This document shows, piece by piece, positions 6,654 to 13,772 of a DNA stretch of 14,536 nt. Both the position numbers and the translations under genes were made by a program. The stretch comes from Acholeplasmataceae bacterium (GTDB taxonomy: Bacteria > Bacillota_I > Bacilli_A > Acholeplasmatales > Acholeplasmataceae), in contig DOYO01000023.1 of NCBI GenBank assembly GCA_003518475.1, forward strand, positions 57,835-72,370. The letters run 5' to 3'. A model generated the notes under the pieces. That model saw nothing but the letters and a program-made list of their open reading frames with translations. It had not been told where the DNA came from and did no database searches. Within the stretch, counting starts at the first letter, position 1. Every line of letters starts with the position of its first letter.

Positions 6654-7610
6654 ATGACTAAAAAAGACTCTACAAAAATATTTTGGTATTTAATAGCACT
6701 CGGATTTATATTGTTATTCATCTTGATGCTGATGAGCAGCATCCTGGATGTCGGTGACAGGCTCAGAACCATCCATCCCTATGTGGAATATGGTTTTTAT
6801 GGAATTGCTGCTTTACTTGTATATTTCTTAATCTTAAGACCCGTTCATATCATTTTATTTTCCCCATCATTTTCGGTGGAAACAACATTGGATGAAACCT
6901 CACACAGGAACCATTTGGTTTATAAGCGGGTTTCCAGAAGACTGATCGCACAAGACACGCTTCCTGATGAAGATGAATCTGCAATTAGAGAAGCCATGAA
7001 CGATCCAATCAAGCTGAAAGAAGCGTTGAACCATACCTTCCAAAATCACATCAAGAAAGAAATGAACAAAGTGATTCGAAGAAATGCCAAGACCGTCATG
7101 ATTTCAACTGCAATTTCACAAAATGGCAGATTAGATTTCTTTACGGTCGTCGCAGTCAACTTGAAAATGATCAAAGAATTGGTTGTCATGTGCGGTTTTA
7201 GACCATCATTCAAGAACTTATCCAAGCTGACCATCAACGTCTTTACGACAGCACTCATTGCTGAAGGGTTGGAAAATATGGATATTTCAGAAATGTTACC
7301 AACATCCACGATGAATACGATTGGTGATATTCCTTTGATCCGTCCTCTACTTTCATCCGTCACTCAGGGCATGTCCAACGCCTTACTCACCTTACGCATT
7401 GGGATTGTCACTAGAAAGTACTTATTTTCAGACGCGAAAGAAATCACAAAGGAACAAATTAGAAGAACTGCGCTTCTAGAAGCTGCAGGTATGATCCCAT
7501 CAGTGACAGCAGATGTCTTCATGAGTTTGCCTAGAAAAATCGCGAATTTGTTCAAAAAACCTGAAGAAAAGCAAGAAGTTCACACAGAAGCCACGGCTAA
7601 GCCCATATAA
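6654..7610 (+). CDS. DUF697/YcjF-like membrane protein
   Basis: A 318-residue protein. ATG 6654 is preferred over an in-frame GTG at 6645 because the AAGGAAGTG site (6639-6647) overlaps that GTG and sits well for the ATG. There are two N-terminal membrane segments (about 10-30 and 46-69). An acidic/helical stretch (about 78-145) follows, then a region resembling DUF697: ISQNGRLDFFTVVAVNLKMI (about 150-170), a CGFRPS turn, and GMSNALLTLRIGIVTRKYLF (about 237-256). The latter matches the 'LTaRlGl...R' segment of YcjF proteins. The C-terminus is charged and probably cytoplasmic. The function of this family is unknown. It lies 38 nt after radC without a terminator between, and its own terminator begins inside the stop codon. 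Confidence 0.65.
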   Translation: MTKKDSTKIFWYLIALGFILLFILMLMSSILDVGDRLRTIHPYVEYGFYGIAALLVYFLILRPVHIILFSPSFSVETTLDETSHRNHLVYKRVSRRLIAQDTLPDEDESAIREAMNDPIKLKEALNHTFQNHIKKEMNKVIRRNAKTVMISTAISQNGRLDFFTVVAVNLKMIKELVVMCGFRPSFKNLSKLTINVFTTALIAEGLENMDISEMLPTSTMNTIGDIPLIRPLLSSVTQGMSNALLTLRIGIVTRKYLFSDAKEITKEQIRRTALLEAAGMIPSVTADVFMSLPRKIANLFKKPEEKQEVHTEATAKPI

Positions 7611-7635
7611 GATGCGATTTCGCATCTTTTTTTTT
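7609..7635 (+). terminator. Terminator of the guaBA-radC-DUF697 unit
   Basis: A perfect 8-bp stem AAGATGCG/CGCATCTT (7609-7616 with 7621-7628, loop ATTT) runs into T residues to 7635. Its 5' arm begins inside the TAA stop codon of the DUF697 gene. Confidence 0.92.
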
Positions 7636-7651
7636 GTAGTGAAACGCTCTA

Positions 7652-7669
7652 AATATAAATATTTATATT
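7652..7669. repeat. Perfect 18-bp palindrome at the nucleoside-transporter promoter
   Basis: AATATAAATATTTATATT is an exact dyad with no spacer, and its last two bases overlap the -35 hexamer of the downstream promoter. The position suits an operator. An entirely A/T palindrome could also be chance or a bent upstream element. Confidence 0.5.
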
Positions 7670-7696
7670 GCATTTTATTGTAAAAATGAGTAAACT
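7668..7696 (+). promoter_or_regulatory. Promoter of the nucleoside ABC transporter
   Basis: TTGCAT (7668-7673), a 17-nt spacer and TAAACT (7691-7696) predict a start near 7703 and a leader of about 45 nt. It follows directly after the previous terminator, with A/T-rich sequence upstream of the -35. Confidence 0.65.
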
Positions 7697-7747
7697 ATTA
7701 ATGTTAGGGTACGAATGCCTTAAAAAAAAACAGAGGAGAAAAAAGAA

Positions 7748-8845
7748 ATGAAAAAAGTATTTTTGCTTGCCTTGGTCGCATTATTTAGCTTTGTGCTATT
7801 TAGCTGCCAAGTAGAAGAAGAAACTGAATGGAACATTGTTATGCTGACCGACGTAGGACAGATCACAGACAAATCTTTTAACCAGGGTACATGGGAAGGT
7901 GTAAAAGCATTTGCTGAAGATAATGATATTCCTCATATGTATTTCCGTCCAAATGCTGGAACAACAGCTGATTACCTTGAAGCAATCGATTTAGTCGTTG
8001 CGAATGGTGCAAATGTTGTTGTTACTCCAGGTTTCTTGTTTGAAACAGCGATTTATTTAGCTCAAACAAAATATCCTGATGTATACTTTATTTTGATCGA
8101 TGGCACTCCACATGATGCTGCTTGGTCCACTTGGTTAACTACTGACAACACAGTAAACATTTTATTCCAAGAAGAACAATCTGGTTTCTTGGCTGGTTAT
8201 GCTGCAGTTGCTGATGGTTTCACTGAACTCGGATTCATGGGCGGTATGGAAGTTCCAGCTGTTCAAAGATTTGGTGTTGGTTATGTTGCAGGCGCATTCT
8301 ATGCTGCTGAAGTTTTGAACAAGACCATTACTTTTGATGCTGCAAGATACGAATATCTTGGAGACTTTGATAACAAACCAGAACATACAGTTACAGCAAA
8401 CAGCTGGTATGCTGCAGGCGTTGAAGTAATTTTCGCTGCTGCTGGTGGAGCAGGTAATGCTATTATGCAAGCTGCTGAAACTTCAGAAGCTACAGTTATC
8501 GGTGTTGACGTTGACCAATCTAGCCAATCTGATACAGTTATTTCTTCAGCAATGAAGCAATTGGCAGTAGCTGTTCAACAAGCTCTTGCTGACTTGATTC
8601 TTGATGACAATTGGCAGGGTGGAGAAACTTTGAATAAGGGTGCTAACGAAGATGCTGTTGGTCTTCCATTGGGAGCTTCCTTCAAGTTCACTACATTTAC
8701 AGAAGCTGCTTACACAACTCTTCTAGGTCAAGTTAAGGATGGAACAATCGTTGTTCCTGCTACAGAAACTGAATTAGCCGCATTCCTTACTGCACATGCT
8801 GGTAACCCATCAGTTGCTGACTTGGTTGCTAAGACAAACAGTTAA
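7748..8845 (+). CDS. BMP-family nucleoside-binding lipoprotein (ABC transporter)
   Basis: The extracellular substrate-binding lipoprotein of a purine-nucleoside ABC importer (PnrA/BmpA/NupN type), 365 residues. AGAGGAG lies 9 nt before the ATG. Residues 1-19 are a lipoprotein signal (KK, hydrophobic core, LFS before Cys20), so the mature protein should be anchored through Cys20. The body has the BMP motifs VMLTDVGQITDKSFNQGTWEG (about 31-51) and GFMGGMEVPAVQRFGVGYVAG (about 159-179), plus a GVDVDQS segment near 252-258. It is the first gene of the transporter operon. Codon use is richer in GCT, GTT and similar codons than in neighbours, as expected for an abundant protein. Guanosine or a related purine nucleoside is the likely ligand by family and proximity to guaBA; the exact ligand cannot be read from sequence. 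Confidence 0.9.
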   Translation: MKKVFLLALVALFSFVLFSCQVEEETEWNIVMLTDVGQITDKSFNQGTWEGVKAFAEDNDIPHMYFRPNAGTTADYLEAIDLVVANGANVVVTPGFLFETAIYLAQTKYPDVYFILIDGTPHDAAWSTWLTTDNTVNILFQEEQSGFLAGYAAVADGFTELGFMGGMEVPAVQRFGVGYVAGAFYAAEVLNKTITFDAARYEYLGDFDNKPEHTVTANSWYAAGVEVIFAAAGGAGNAIMQAAETSEATVIGVDVDQSSQSDTVISSAMKQLAVAVQQALADLILDDNWQGGETLNKGANEDAVGLPLGASFKFTTFTEAAYTTLLGQVKDGTIVVPATETELAAFLTAHAGNPSVADLVAKTNS

Positions 8846-8860
8846 TCTATCAATTTTCGT

Positions 8861-8891
8861 GGGGGTGAACAATGTTTCACCCCCTTTTTTT
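8861..8891 (+). terminator. Intra-operon terminator between lipoprotein and ATPase genes
   Basis: A 9-bp stem GGGGGTGAA/TTCACCCCC (8861-8869 with 8876-8884, 6-nt loop) is followed by T residues 8885-8891. It is strong by sequence, yet the ATPase and permeases downstream have no visible promoter, so it probably acts as a partial terminator favouring the binding protein. Confidence 0.9.
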
Positions 8892-8918
8892 CTAAAAAAT
8901 GGCTAAAAGGAGTACCTT

Positions 8919-10463
8919 ATGAATTATGCTATAGAAATGTTAAACATCACAAAAACTTTTGGTCCGCTAGTCGCAAATGATAATATTTCTTTTCAGGTTC
9001 AACCTGGAGAGATTCATGCGATATTGGGGGAGAATGGTGCTGGAAAATCAACATTGATGTCAATCCTTTTCGGATTATATACCGCAGATCGCGGTACGAT
9101 TAAAATCAATGGAGAAGAAGTCAAGATTGCAAATCCAAATGATGCAAACCGCTACAAAATAGGCATGGTGCATCAGCATTTTAAGCTTGTTGAAGTTTTT
9201 ACAGTCCTTGATAATATCGTTTTAGGTAATGAGACGATTGAAAGAGGCCTGATTAATAATGAAGTCCCAAGAAAGAAAATTCAAGAGTTATGCGATAAAT
9301 ATGCATTGCATGTTGATTTAAATGCTCTTATTAAAGATATAAGTGTTGGAATGCAGCAAAGGGTTGAAATCATGAAAATGCTATATCGGGATGCGAATAT
9401 TTTAATTTTTGATGAACCAACCGCTGTATTGACGCCACAAGAGATTGAAGGTCTATTCAAAGTCATCAAGGAATTCACTAAAGAAGGAAAGTCAATCATC
9501 ATCATCACGCATAAATTGAATGAAATCAAAGCAATCGCAGACCGATGCACGGTGCTGCGTAAGGGCAAGCATATCGCTACTGTGAATGTTAAGGAAACAA
9601 GTGTTGAAAAACTTGCTGAATTGATGGTTGGTAGAGATGTGATTTTTGAAGTTGAAAAGAAGATGGCGGAACCGAAAGAAATAGTTTTCTCTGTAAAGAA
9701 TTTGAATCTATATAATAAGGATCGAACGAAGAAACTTCTGGACCAAGTCCATTTTGACGTGCGTGCAGGTGAAATCGTGGTTATCGCTGGTATTGAAGGC
9801 AATGGTCAGACACAACTCGTTAAATTGATCACTGGACTGGAAATCAATCAAGAACACGGTTCACAATTCATTTTGAACGAAAAAGATATCACACATGCGA
9901 GCATTAGAGAACGTTTTGAAGCCGGCATGGCGCATATTCCAGAAGACAGACAAAAATATGGTTTGATTTTGGATTATACACTTGCTGAAAATATGATTTC
10001 TAATGAATTCTATATGGCTAAGTTCCAAAAACACGGTTTGCTCAAGTTTGATGTTATTTCAAATTATACGAATGAGCTGATCGAACGATATGATATCCGC
10101 TCATCTCTTGGAGAAAAGACAAAAGCTAGAGCAATGTCTGGAGGCAATCAGCAAAAAGCGATTATTGCCAGAGAAACATCAAGAGCACATAATCTTTTGA
10201 TTGCATCACAACCAACTAGAGGACTCGATGTTGGCGCTATAGAATATGTTCATAAAACAATTGTTGCAGAACGTGATCGAAATAATGCGATATTAGTGAT
10301 ATCGCTGGAACTCGATGAAGTCATGAGTATCAGTGATCGAATTCTTGTCATGTATGAAGGTAGAATCGTTGCAGATTTAGATCCTAAAAATACAACGATT
10401 GAAGAAATCGGCTTATACATGTCAGGATCTAAGCACATGGAGGTAACCAACAATGAAATTTAA
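8919..10463 (+). CDS. Nucleoside ABC transporter, double-domain ATP-binding protein (NupO/NupA type)
   Basis: Energises nucleoside import. At 514 residues it carries two fused nucleotide-binding domains, as in RbsA/NupO proteins. AAGGAG lies 6 nt upstream of the ATG. NBD1 is complete: GENGAGKST (37-45), Q-loop HQHF (85-88), signature SVGMQQR (142-148), ILIFDEPT (161-168) and switch His198. NBD2 is degenerate: its Walker A reads GIEGNGQTQ (291-299) without the lysine, and its Walker B reads LLIASQPTRGLD (427-438) without the Asp-Glu pair. The signature MSGGNQQK (406-413) is kept. This asymmetry, with one active hydrolysis site, is normal for BMP-type transporter ATPases and is not a sign of decay. 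Its end overlaps the first permease gene by 11 bp. Confidence 0.93.
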   Translation: MNYAIEMLNITKTFGPLVANDNISFQVQPGEIHAILGENGAGKSTLMSILFGLYTADRGTIKINGEEVKIANPNDANRYKIGMVHQHFKLVEVFTVLDNIVLGNETIERGLINNEVPRKKIQELCDKYALHVDLNALIKDISVGMQQRVEIMKMLYRDANILIFDEPTAVLTPQEIEGLFKVIKEFTKEGKSIIIITHKLNEIKAIADRCTVLRKGKHIATVNVKETSVEKLAELMVGRDVIFEVEKKMAEPKEIVFSVKNLNLYNKDRTKKLLDQVHFDVRAGEIVVIAGIEGNGQTQLVKLITGLEINQEHGSQFILNEKDITHASIRERFEAGMAHIPEDRQKYGLILDYTLAENMISNEFYMAKFQKHGLLKFDVISNYTNELIERYDIRSSLGEKTKARAMSGGNQQKAIIARETSRAHNLLIASQPTRGLDVGAIEYVHKTIVAERDRNNAILVISLELDEVMSISDRILVMYEGRIVADLDPKNTTIEEIGLYMSGSKHMEVTNNEI

Positions 10464-11598
10464 AAGTTTACTTGCAAAAATCCCTCCAATTTTAAAAAAG
10501 TTTTTCTTGCAATCGTCACTTCCGAATGTCGTCATGGCAATTGGAACTGGAATATTTGTCGGTTTGATCATCATGCTCTTTGTTGCAGATTCACCAGGTC
10601 ACGCCTTCACAGGCATGGCTAAGCTTTTAACAGGCGGTTTATCAAGCATCCAAATCATTGGAAACGTACTATTCAGCGCAGCTCCATTAATACTTGTCGG
10701 CTTAGCTGTAGCATTTGCTTTTAAAACAGGATTATTCAATATCGGGGCATCAGGACAGTTCATGATAGGCGGAGCTGCTGCGCTATATGTGGCTAATCTA
10801 GTCACTGCTCCAGTAGGTATTCATTTTATACTTGCGATGCTCGCATCGATAATCGCAGGAGGTATTTGGGGATTTATTCCTGGCTTTTTAAAATCGAAAT
10901 TTAACGTCAACGAGGTCATCACAACCATCATGATGAACTATATCGCTATGTATACCGTAATTATGCTGGTTTATAATCCTGCCGTATATTCAAGCGGAAT
11001 CACAGCGATCAACAACGTGTTTCCCACAGCAGCGATACCAAGATTCGGTTTAGATCGATTGTTTCCAGGATCATATATCGATATGTCCATCATTATTGCA
11101 ATCGGTGTTGCGATTCTTGTATGGTTTGTATTGAAGAAAACAACACTTGGCTATCAATTGACGTCTGTTGGATTGAGCAAAGAAGGTAGTAAATATGCAG
11201 GAATCAATGTGAAACGGAACATCATTGTTTCCATGGTGATTTCAGGTGCTTTGGCCGGACTTGCTGCTGCAATGAACTATCTGCCATTTAATCCGGATGT
11301 TTTAAGACCTGATCAAAAAATCAGCATGGTAGGTTTTGAAGGGATTTCCATTGCATTGATTGCACAAAGTAATCCAATTGGTATTATTTTTTCTGGGATT
11401 TTCATCTCTTTAATTAAAAAAGGTTCACTATTCATGCAGTTCTACGGATTTACCAAGGAAATTTCTGGTATTATCGTAGCTGTAATTATTTATATGATTG
11501 CAATATCTTCATTTATTGGGAATTCTTTAAAGAGCCGTCGAATCAAGAGGGAAATCTTAAAGAAGACCGAGATAGAGGGGGAACAAACAAATGTATGA
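10453..11598 (+). CDS. Nucleoside ABC transporter permease 1 (NupP/NupB type)
   Basis: A 381-residue inner-membrane permease of the BPD_transp_2 family. The ATG has GGAGG 9 nt upstream, inside the end of the ATPase gene, and the genes overlap by 11 bp. Segments include 25-45, 68-90, 97-118, 121-143, 154-174, 210-228, 256-277 and 335-355. Family motifs are FNIGASGQFMIG (95-106), EVITTIMMNYIA (154-165) and ISGALAGLAAAMNYLPF (263-279). The C-terminal tail after about 358 is very basic (LKSRRIKREILKK), as expected for a cytoplasmic end. It should form a heterodimeric channel with the following permease; each would receive one face of the double ATPase. Confidence 0.9.
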   Translation: MKFKSLLAKIPPILKKFFLQSSLPNVVMAIGTGIFVGLIIMLFVADSPGHAFTGMAKLLTGGLSSIQIIGNVLFSAAPLILVGLAVAFAFKTGLFNIGASGQFMIGGAAALYVANLVTAPVGIHFILAMLASIIAGGIWGFIPGFLKSKFNVNEVITTIMMNYIAMYTVIMLVYNPAVYSSGITAINNVFPTAAIPRFGLDRLFPGSYIDMSIIIAIGVAILVWFVLKKTTLGYQLTSVGLSKEGSKYAGINVKRNIIVSMVISGALAGLAAAMNYLPFNPDVLRPDQKISMVGFEGISIALIAQSNPIGIIFSGIFISLIKKGSLFMQFYGFTKEISGIIVAVIIYMIAISSFIGNSLKSRRIKREILKKTEIEGEQTNV

Positions 11599-12583
11599 TA
11601 ATCTGATTCAATACTTATCATTGGTTTTGATTGTTGCTATACCTTTAATCATCACTGCAATCGGTGGATTGTTCACTGAAAGAAGCGGTGTGACGAATAT
11701 CGCTTTGGAAGGTATTATGATTCTAGGGGCATTCTCCGCACTTGTTATTACCAATAGGATTCCTGCTTCAAGTGTCGGCGGACCATTCATGCTTTACCTA
11801 GTCGGCATCATCATCGCTGGCGGCGTTGGTTTATCCATCAGTCTCTTGCATGGTATCGCTGCAATTAAAATGAAATCCGATCAAATCATCAGTGCAACTG
11901 CAATCAATACATTTGCTCCAGCTTTATCCCTGTTCTTAACGATGAGCTTAACCCTTGGTGAAGGTCAAGGATCCGATAAAATTCCAGTGGATGCAGGACA
12001 ATTTGTGATTACTGAAGTCCCACTCCTTTCAAAGATTCCATTTATCGGTGATTTATTCTTTAAGAATATCTATCCAGCGCTATATATCGGAATCATCATC
12101 CTCATTCTCTCCTATATTATTCTCTATAAAACCAAGTTTGGTTTGCGTTTGAGAGCATGCGGAGAAAACCCGCACGCTGCCGATGCAGCTGGCGTAAACA
12201 TTTACAAAATGCGTTATGCTGGTGTCATGATTTCAGGTGCACTCGCGGGTATTGGTGGATTCTTCTTAATAACAAGTTTTACAATATTATTTGATTCAAG
12301 CGTATCCGGTTATGGATTCCTTGCCATCGCAGTATTGATTTTCGGCAACTGGAAGCCATGGAATATCGCTTGGTCTGCATTAATATTTTCTGCATTACTC
12401 ACGTTAAGCAAAGGTATTGCATTCTTCCCAGTATTAGAAAGAGGATTGGATGACCTTGGAGTCAACAAGAATGTACTCAGCATGCTACCTTATATCGCAA
12501 CCTTGATTGTTTTGGTCATTACATCCAAAAATTCAGCAGCACCTAAAGCTGTTGGACAATCCTACGATAAAGGCGAACGATAA
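11591..12583 (+). CDS. Nucleoside ABC transporter permease 2 (NupQ/NupC type)
   Basis: A 330-residue permease partner. The ATG follows an AGGGGGAA site and overlaps the previous stop by 8 bp. Motifs include GGLFTERSGVTNIALEGIM (25-43), FGLRLRACGENPHAADAAGVN (183-203, the cytoplasmic loop that contacts the ATPase) and GALAGIGGFF (216-225). Membrane segments lie near 8-25, 38-55, 66-90, 100-121, 160-178, 208-230, 241-273 and 298-312. It is the last gene of the transporter operon, with a terminator 10 bases after its stop. Together with the lipoprotein, ATPase and first permease this is a complete NupNOPQ/BmpA-NupABC-type system. Confidence 0.92.
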   Translation: MYDNLIQYLSLVLIVAIPLIITAIGGLFTERSGVTNIALEGIMILGAFSALVITNRIPASSVGGPFMLYLVGIIIAGGVGLSISLLHGIAAIKMKSDQIISATAINTFAPALSLFLTMSLTLGEGQGSDKIPVDAGQFVITEVPLLSKIPFIGDLFFKNIYPALYIGIIILILSYIILYKTKFGLRLRACGENPHAADAAGVNIYKMRYAGVMISGALAGIGGFFLITSFTILFDSSVSGYGFLAIAVLIFGNWKPWNIAWSALIFSALLTLSKGIAFFPVLERGLDDLGVNKNVLSMLPYIATLIVLVITSKNSAAPKAVGQSYDKGER

Positions 12584-12592
12584 AATTTCACG

Positions 12593-12622
12593 AGAAACAG
12601 CCAATTCAGCTGTTTCTTTTTT
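12593..12622 (+). terminator. Terminator of the nucleoside transporter operon
   Basis: A 9-bp stem AGAAACAGC/GCTGTTTCT (12593-12601 with 12609-12617, 7-nt loop) is followed by T residues to 12622. It begins 10 bases after the permease stop. Confidence 0.9.
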
Positions 12623-12704
12623 ATTTATCGATTAAATCATGTATACTACTTTAGTAAGTGAAAAATGTCTGACAGCTGGTAATTGAATTATCTATATATT
12701 TATA

Positions 12705-12733
12705 TTGACTTTTTCACCCATCTAAGATAAAAT
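12705..12733 (+). promoter_or_regulatory. Promoter of the rplU-prp-rpmA operon
   Basis: TTGACT (12705-12710), a 17-nt spacer and TAAAAT (12728-12733) form a near-consensus sigma-A promoter. The start is expected near 12740, leaving a leader of about 83 nt. Sequence from 12623 to 12704 is very A/T-rich and holds no gene that I can see. Confidence 0.8.
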
Positions 12734-12739
12734 ATCTAT

Positions 12740-12804
12740 GTTGTACCACATAAAACAGGTCAAAAACGCCTTTTTCGGCTACCTCAGCAGTGAGTCTTCA
12801 GAAA
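12740..12804 (+). ncRNA. L21 leader (ribosomal protein autoregulatory RNA)
   Basis: The rplU 5' leader folds into a nested element. AGGT (12757-12760) pairs with ACCT (12781-12784) around an inner GCC/GGC hairpin (12768-12770 with 12777-12779), and next to it CTCA (12783-12786) can pair with TGAG (12791-12794). ACCT and CTCA share two bases, so the two pairings may compete. Position and structure fit the L21 leader family known upstream of rplU in Bacillota, which is thought to bind L21 or another product of the operon. The assignment is from memory of the family and position, not a covariance search. The outer boundaries are approximate. Confidence 0.65.
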
Positions 12805-12822
12805 AATAAGGAGGAATAGAAC

Positions 12823-13128
12823 ATGTACGCAGTATTTATAACTGGTGGCAAGCAATTTCGTGTGACTGAAGGTCAAGAAATCTACGTTGAAAAATTAGAC
12901 GTTGAAGCTGGTGACACCGTAACATTCACTGATGTGTTGATGTTAGGCGGAGAAAAGACAGTAGTCGGAACTCCACTTGTAGCAGGCGCTAAGGTAGTTG
13001 CAAAAGTTGTGAAGAACGGACGCGGTCCAAAGATCATCGTCTTCAAGTTCAAGCAAAAGAAAGACTATCATAAGAAGCAAGGACATCGTCAGGCATACAC
13101 TAAACTTGTGATTGAAACCATCGCTTAA
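12823..13128 (+). CDS. rplU: 50S ribosomal protein L21
   Basis: Ribosomal protein L21 binds 23S rRNA in the large subunit. The protein has 101 residues, the normal length, from MYAVFITGGKQFRVTEGQ to KLVIETIA. The conserved basic segment FKFKQKKDYHKKQGHRQ is at 74-90. AAGGAGG lies 8 nt before the ATG. It is the first gene of the operon, preceded by a near-consensus promoter and structured leader, and it ends 4 bases before the Prp start. Confidence 0.98.
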   Translation: MYAVFITGGKQFRVTEGQEIYVEKLDVEAGDTVTFTDVLMLGGEKTVVGTPLVAGAKVVAKVVKNGRGPKIIVFKFKQKKDYHKKQGHRQAYTKLVIETIA

Positions 13129-13132
13129 GGCC

Positions 13133-13447
13133 ATGATCAACGCGAAGTTTATTTACCGGGAAGAAGAACTCGAAGAGATTCTCGTGACCGGACACGCCAA
13201 TTACAAAAAACACGGCGAAGATATCGTCTGTGCGGCAGTATCAGCAGCAACGCTGGTGACGGCCAATGCGATTGAGCACTTAAGATTAAGTCATAAAATT
13301 GACTTGGTCGTAAATGATGGGTACTTCAAATTGGCTCAAAAGGAGCTTGATTCCACAGTTCAAGGACTCATGGAAAATTTGAGATATACATTGATTGACT
13401 TAGAAAAACAATATCCGAAATACATAAAAAATCAGAAGGAGGGATAA
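13133..13447 (+). CDS. prp: Ribosomal-processing cysteine protease Prp (YsxB family)
   Basis: A 104-residue protein between rplU and rpmA, the standard place for Prp, the protease that removes the N-terminal extension of L27. The ATG at 13133 is preferred over an in-frame TTG at 13112 inside rplU because it gives the usual short N-terminus (MINAKFIYRE). The ribosome-binding site is weak, with only AAGG from 13127, so coupling to rplU translation 4 bases upstream is likely. The catalytic pair is in place: His21 in TGHANY and Cys33 in GEDIVCAAVSA (28-38). The C-terminal helical region (70-97) is also typical. Its presence together with an extended L27 makes the assignment firm. Confidence 0.93.
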   Translation: MINAKFIYREEELEEILVTGHANYKKHGEDIVCAAVSAATLVTANAIEHLRLSHKIDLVVNDGYFKLAQKELDSTVQGLMENLRYTLIDLEKQYPKYIKNQKEG

Positions 13448-13448
13448 C

Positions 13449-13727
13449 ATGTTAAAATTAAATATACAGTTATTCGCATCGAAAAAAGGTACAGGTTCAT
13501 CTCGTAACGGACGCGACTCTCATGCTCAAAGACTGGGCTTAAAACTATCAGATGGTCAATTCTGCAATGCAGGTTCCATCATCTATCGTCAAAGAGGAAC
13601 TAAAGTTCACCCAGGCACGAATGTTGGCCGTGGTAAGGACGATACTCTATATGCAACGGTAACAGGCATCGTGAAATACGAAAGATTAGGCCGTGACCGC
13701 AAACAAGTATCAGTTTACGAAGGATAA
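13449..13727 (+). CDS. rpmA: 50S ribosomal protein L27 with cleavable N-terminal extension
   Basis: L27 reaches toward the peptidyl-transferase centre. The protein has 92 residues. The first nine, MLKLNIQLF, form the Bacillota-type extension that Prp cuts before ASKKGTGSS, exposing the functional N-terminus. The rest (GRDSHAQRLGLKLSDGQ and GSIIYRQRGTKVHPGTNVGRGKDDTL) is typical. AAGGAGGG lies 5 nt before the ATG, and the start is 1 nt after the prp stop. The stop codon is part of the following terminator stem. Confidence 0.98.
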   Translation: MLKLNIQLFASKKGTGSSRNGRDSHAQRLGLKLSDGQFCNAGSIIYRQRGTKVHPGTNVGRGKDDTLYATVTGIVKYERLGRDRKQVSVYEG

Positions 13728-13749
13728 CCGACTGGTTATCCTTTTTTTT
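13720..13749 (+). terminator. Terminator between rpmA and obg
   Basis: A perfect 10-bp stem (13720-13729 with 13734-13743, core GGATAACC/GGTTATCC, loop GACT) runs into T residues at 13742-13749. The stem includes the rpmA stop codon. obg starts only 23 bases later. Confidence 0.93.
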
Positions 13750-13772
13750 AGAGAAAATAAGAGGTGTTATAA

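Noticed and set aside
9281..9802. 173-codon open frame on the minus strand inside the ATPase gene
   Set aside because: It lies wholly opposite a well-conserved ABC ATPase, has Ser/Thr-rich shadow composition and no recognisable motif or ribosome-binding site.
9789..10254. Second nucleotide-binding domain of the ABC ATPase as a decayed domain
   Set aside because: Loss of the Walker A lysine and Walker B acids in the second half is typical of BMP-type transporter ATPases, so it is not pseudogenisation.
12634..12704. Second promoter or small RNA near TATACT before the rplU promoter
   Set aside because: A -10-like TATACT is present in very A/T-rich sequence, but there is no -35 at proper spacing and no following terminator.
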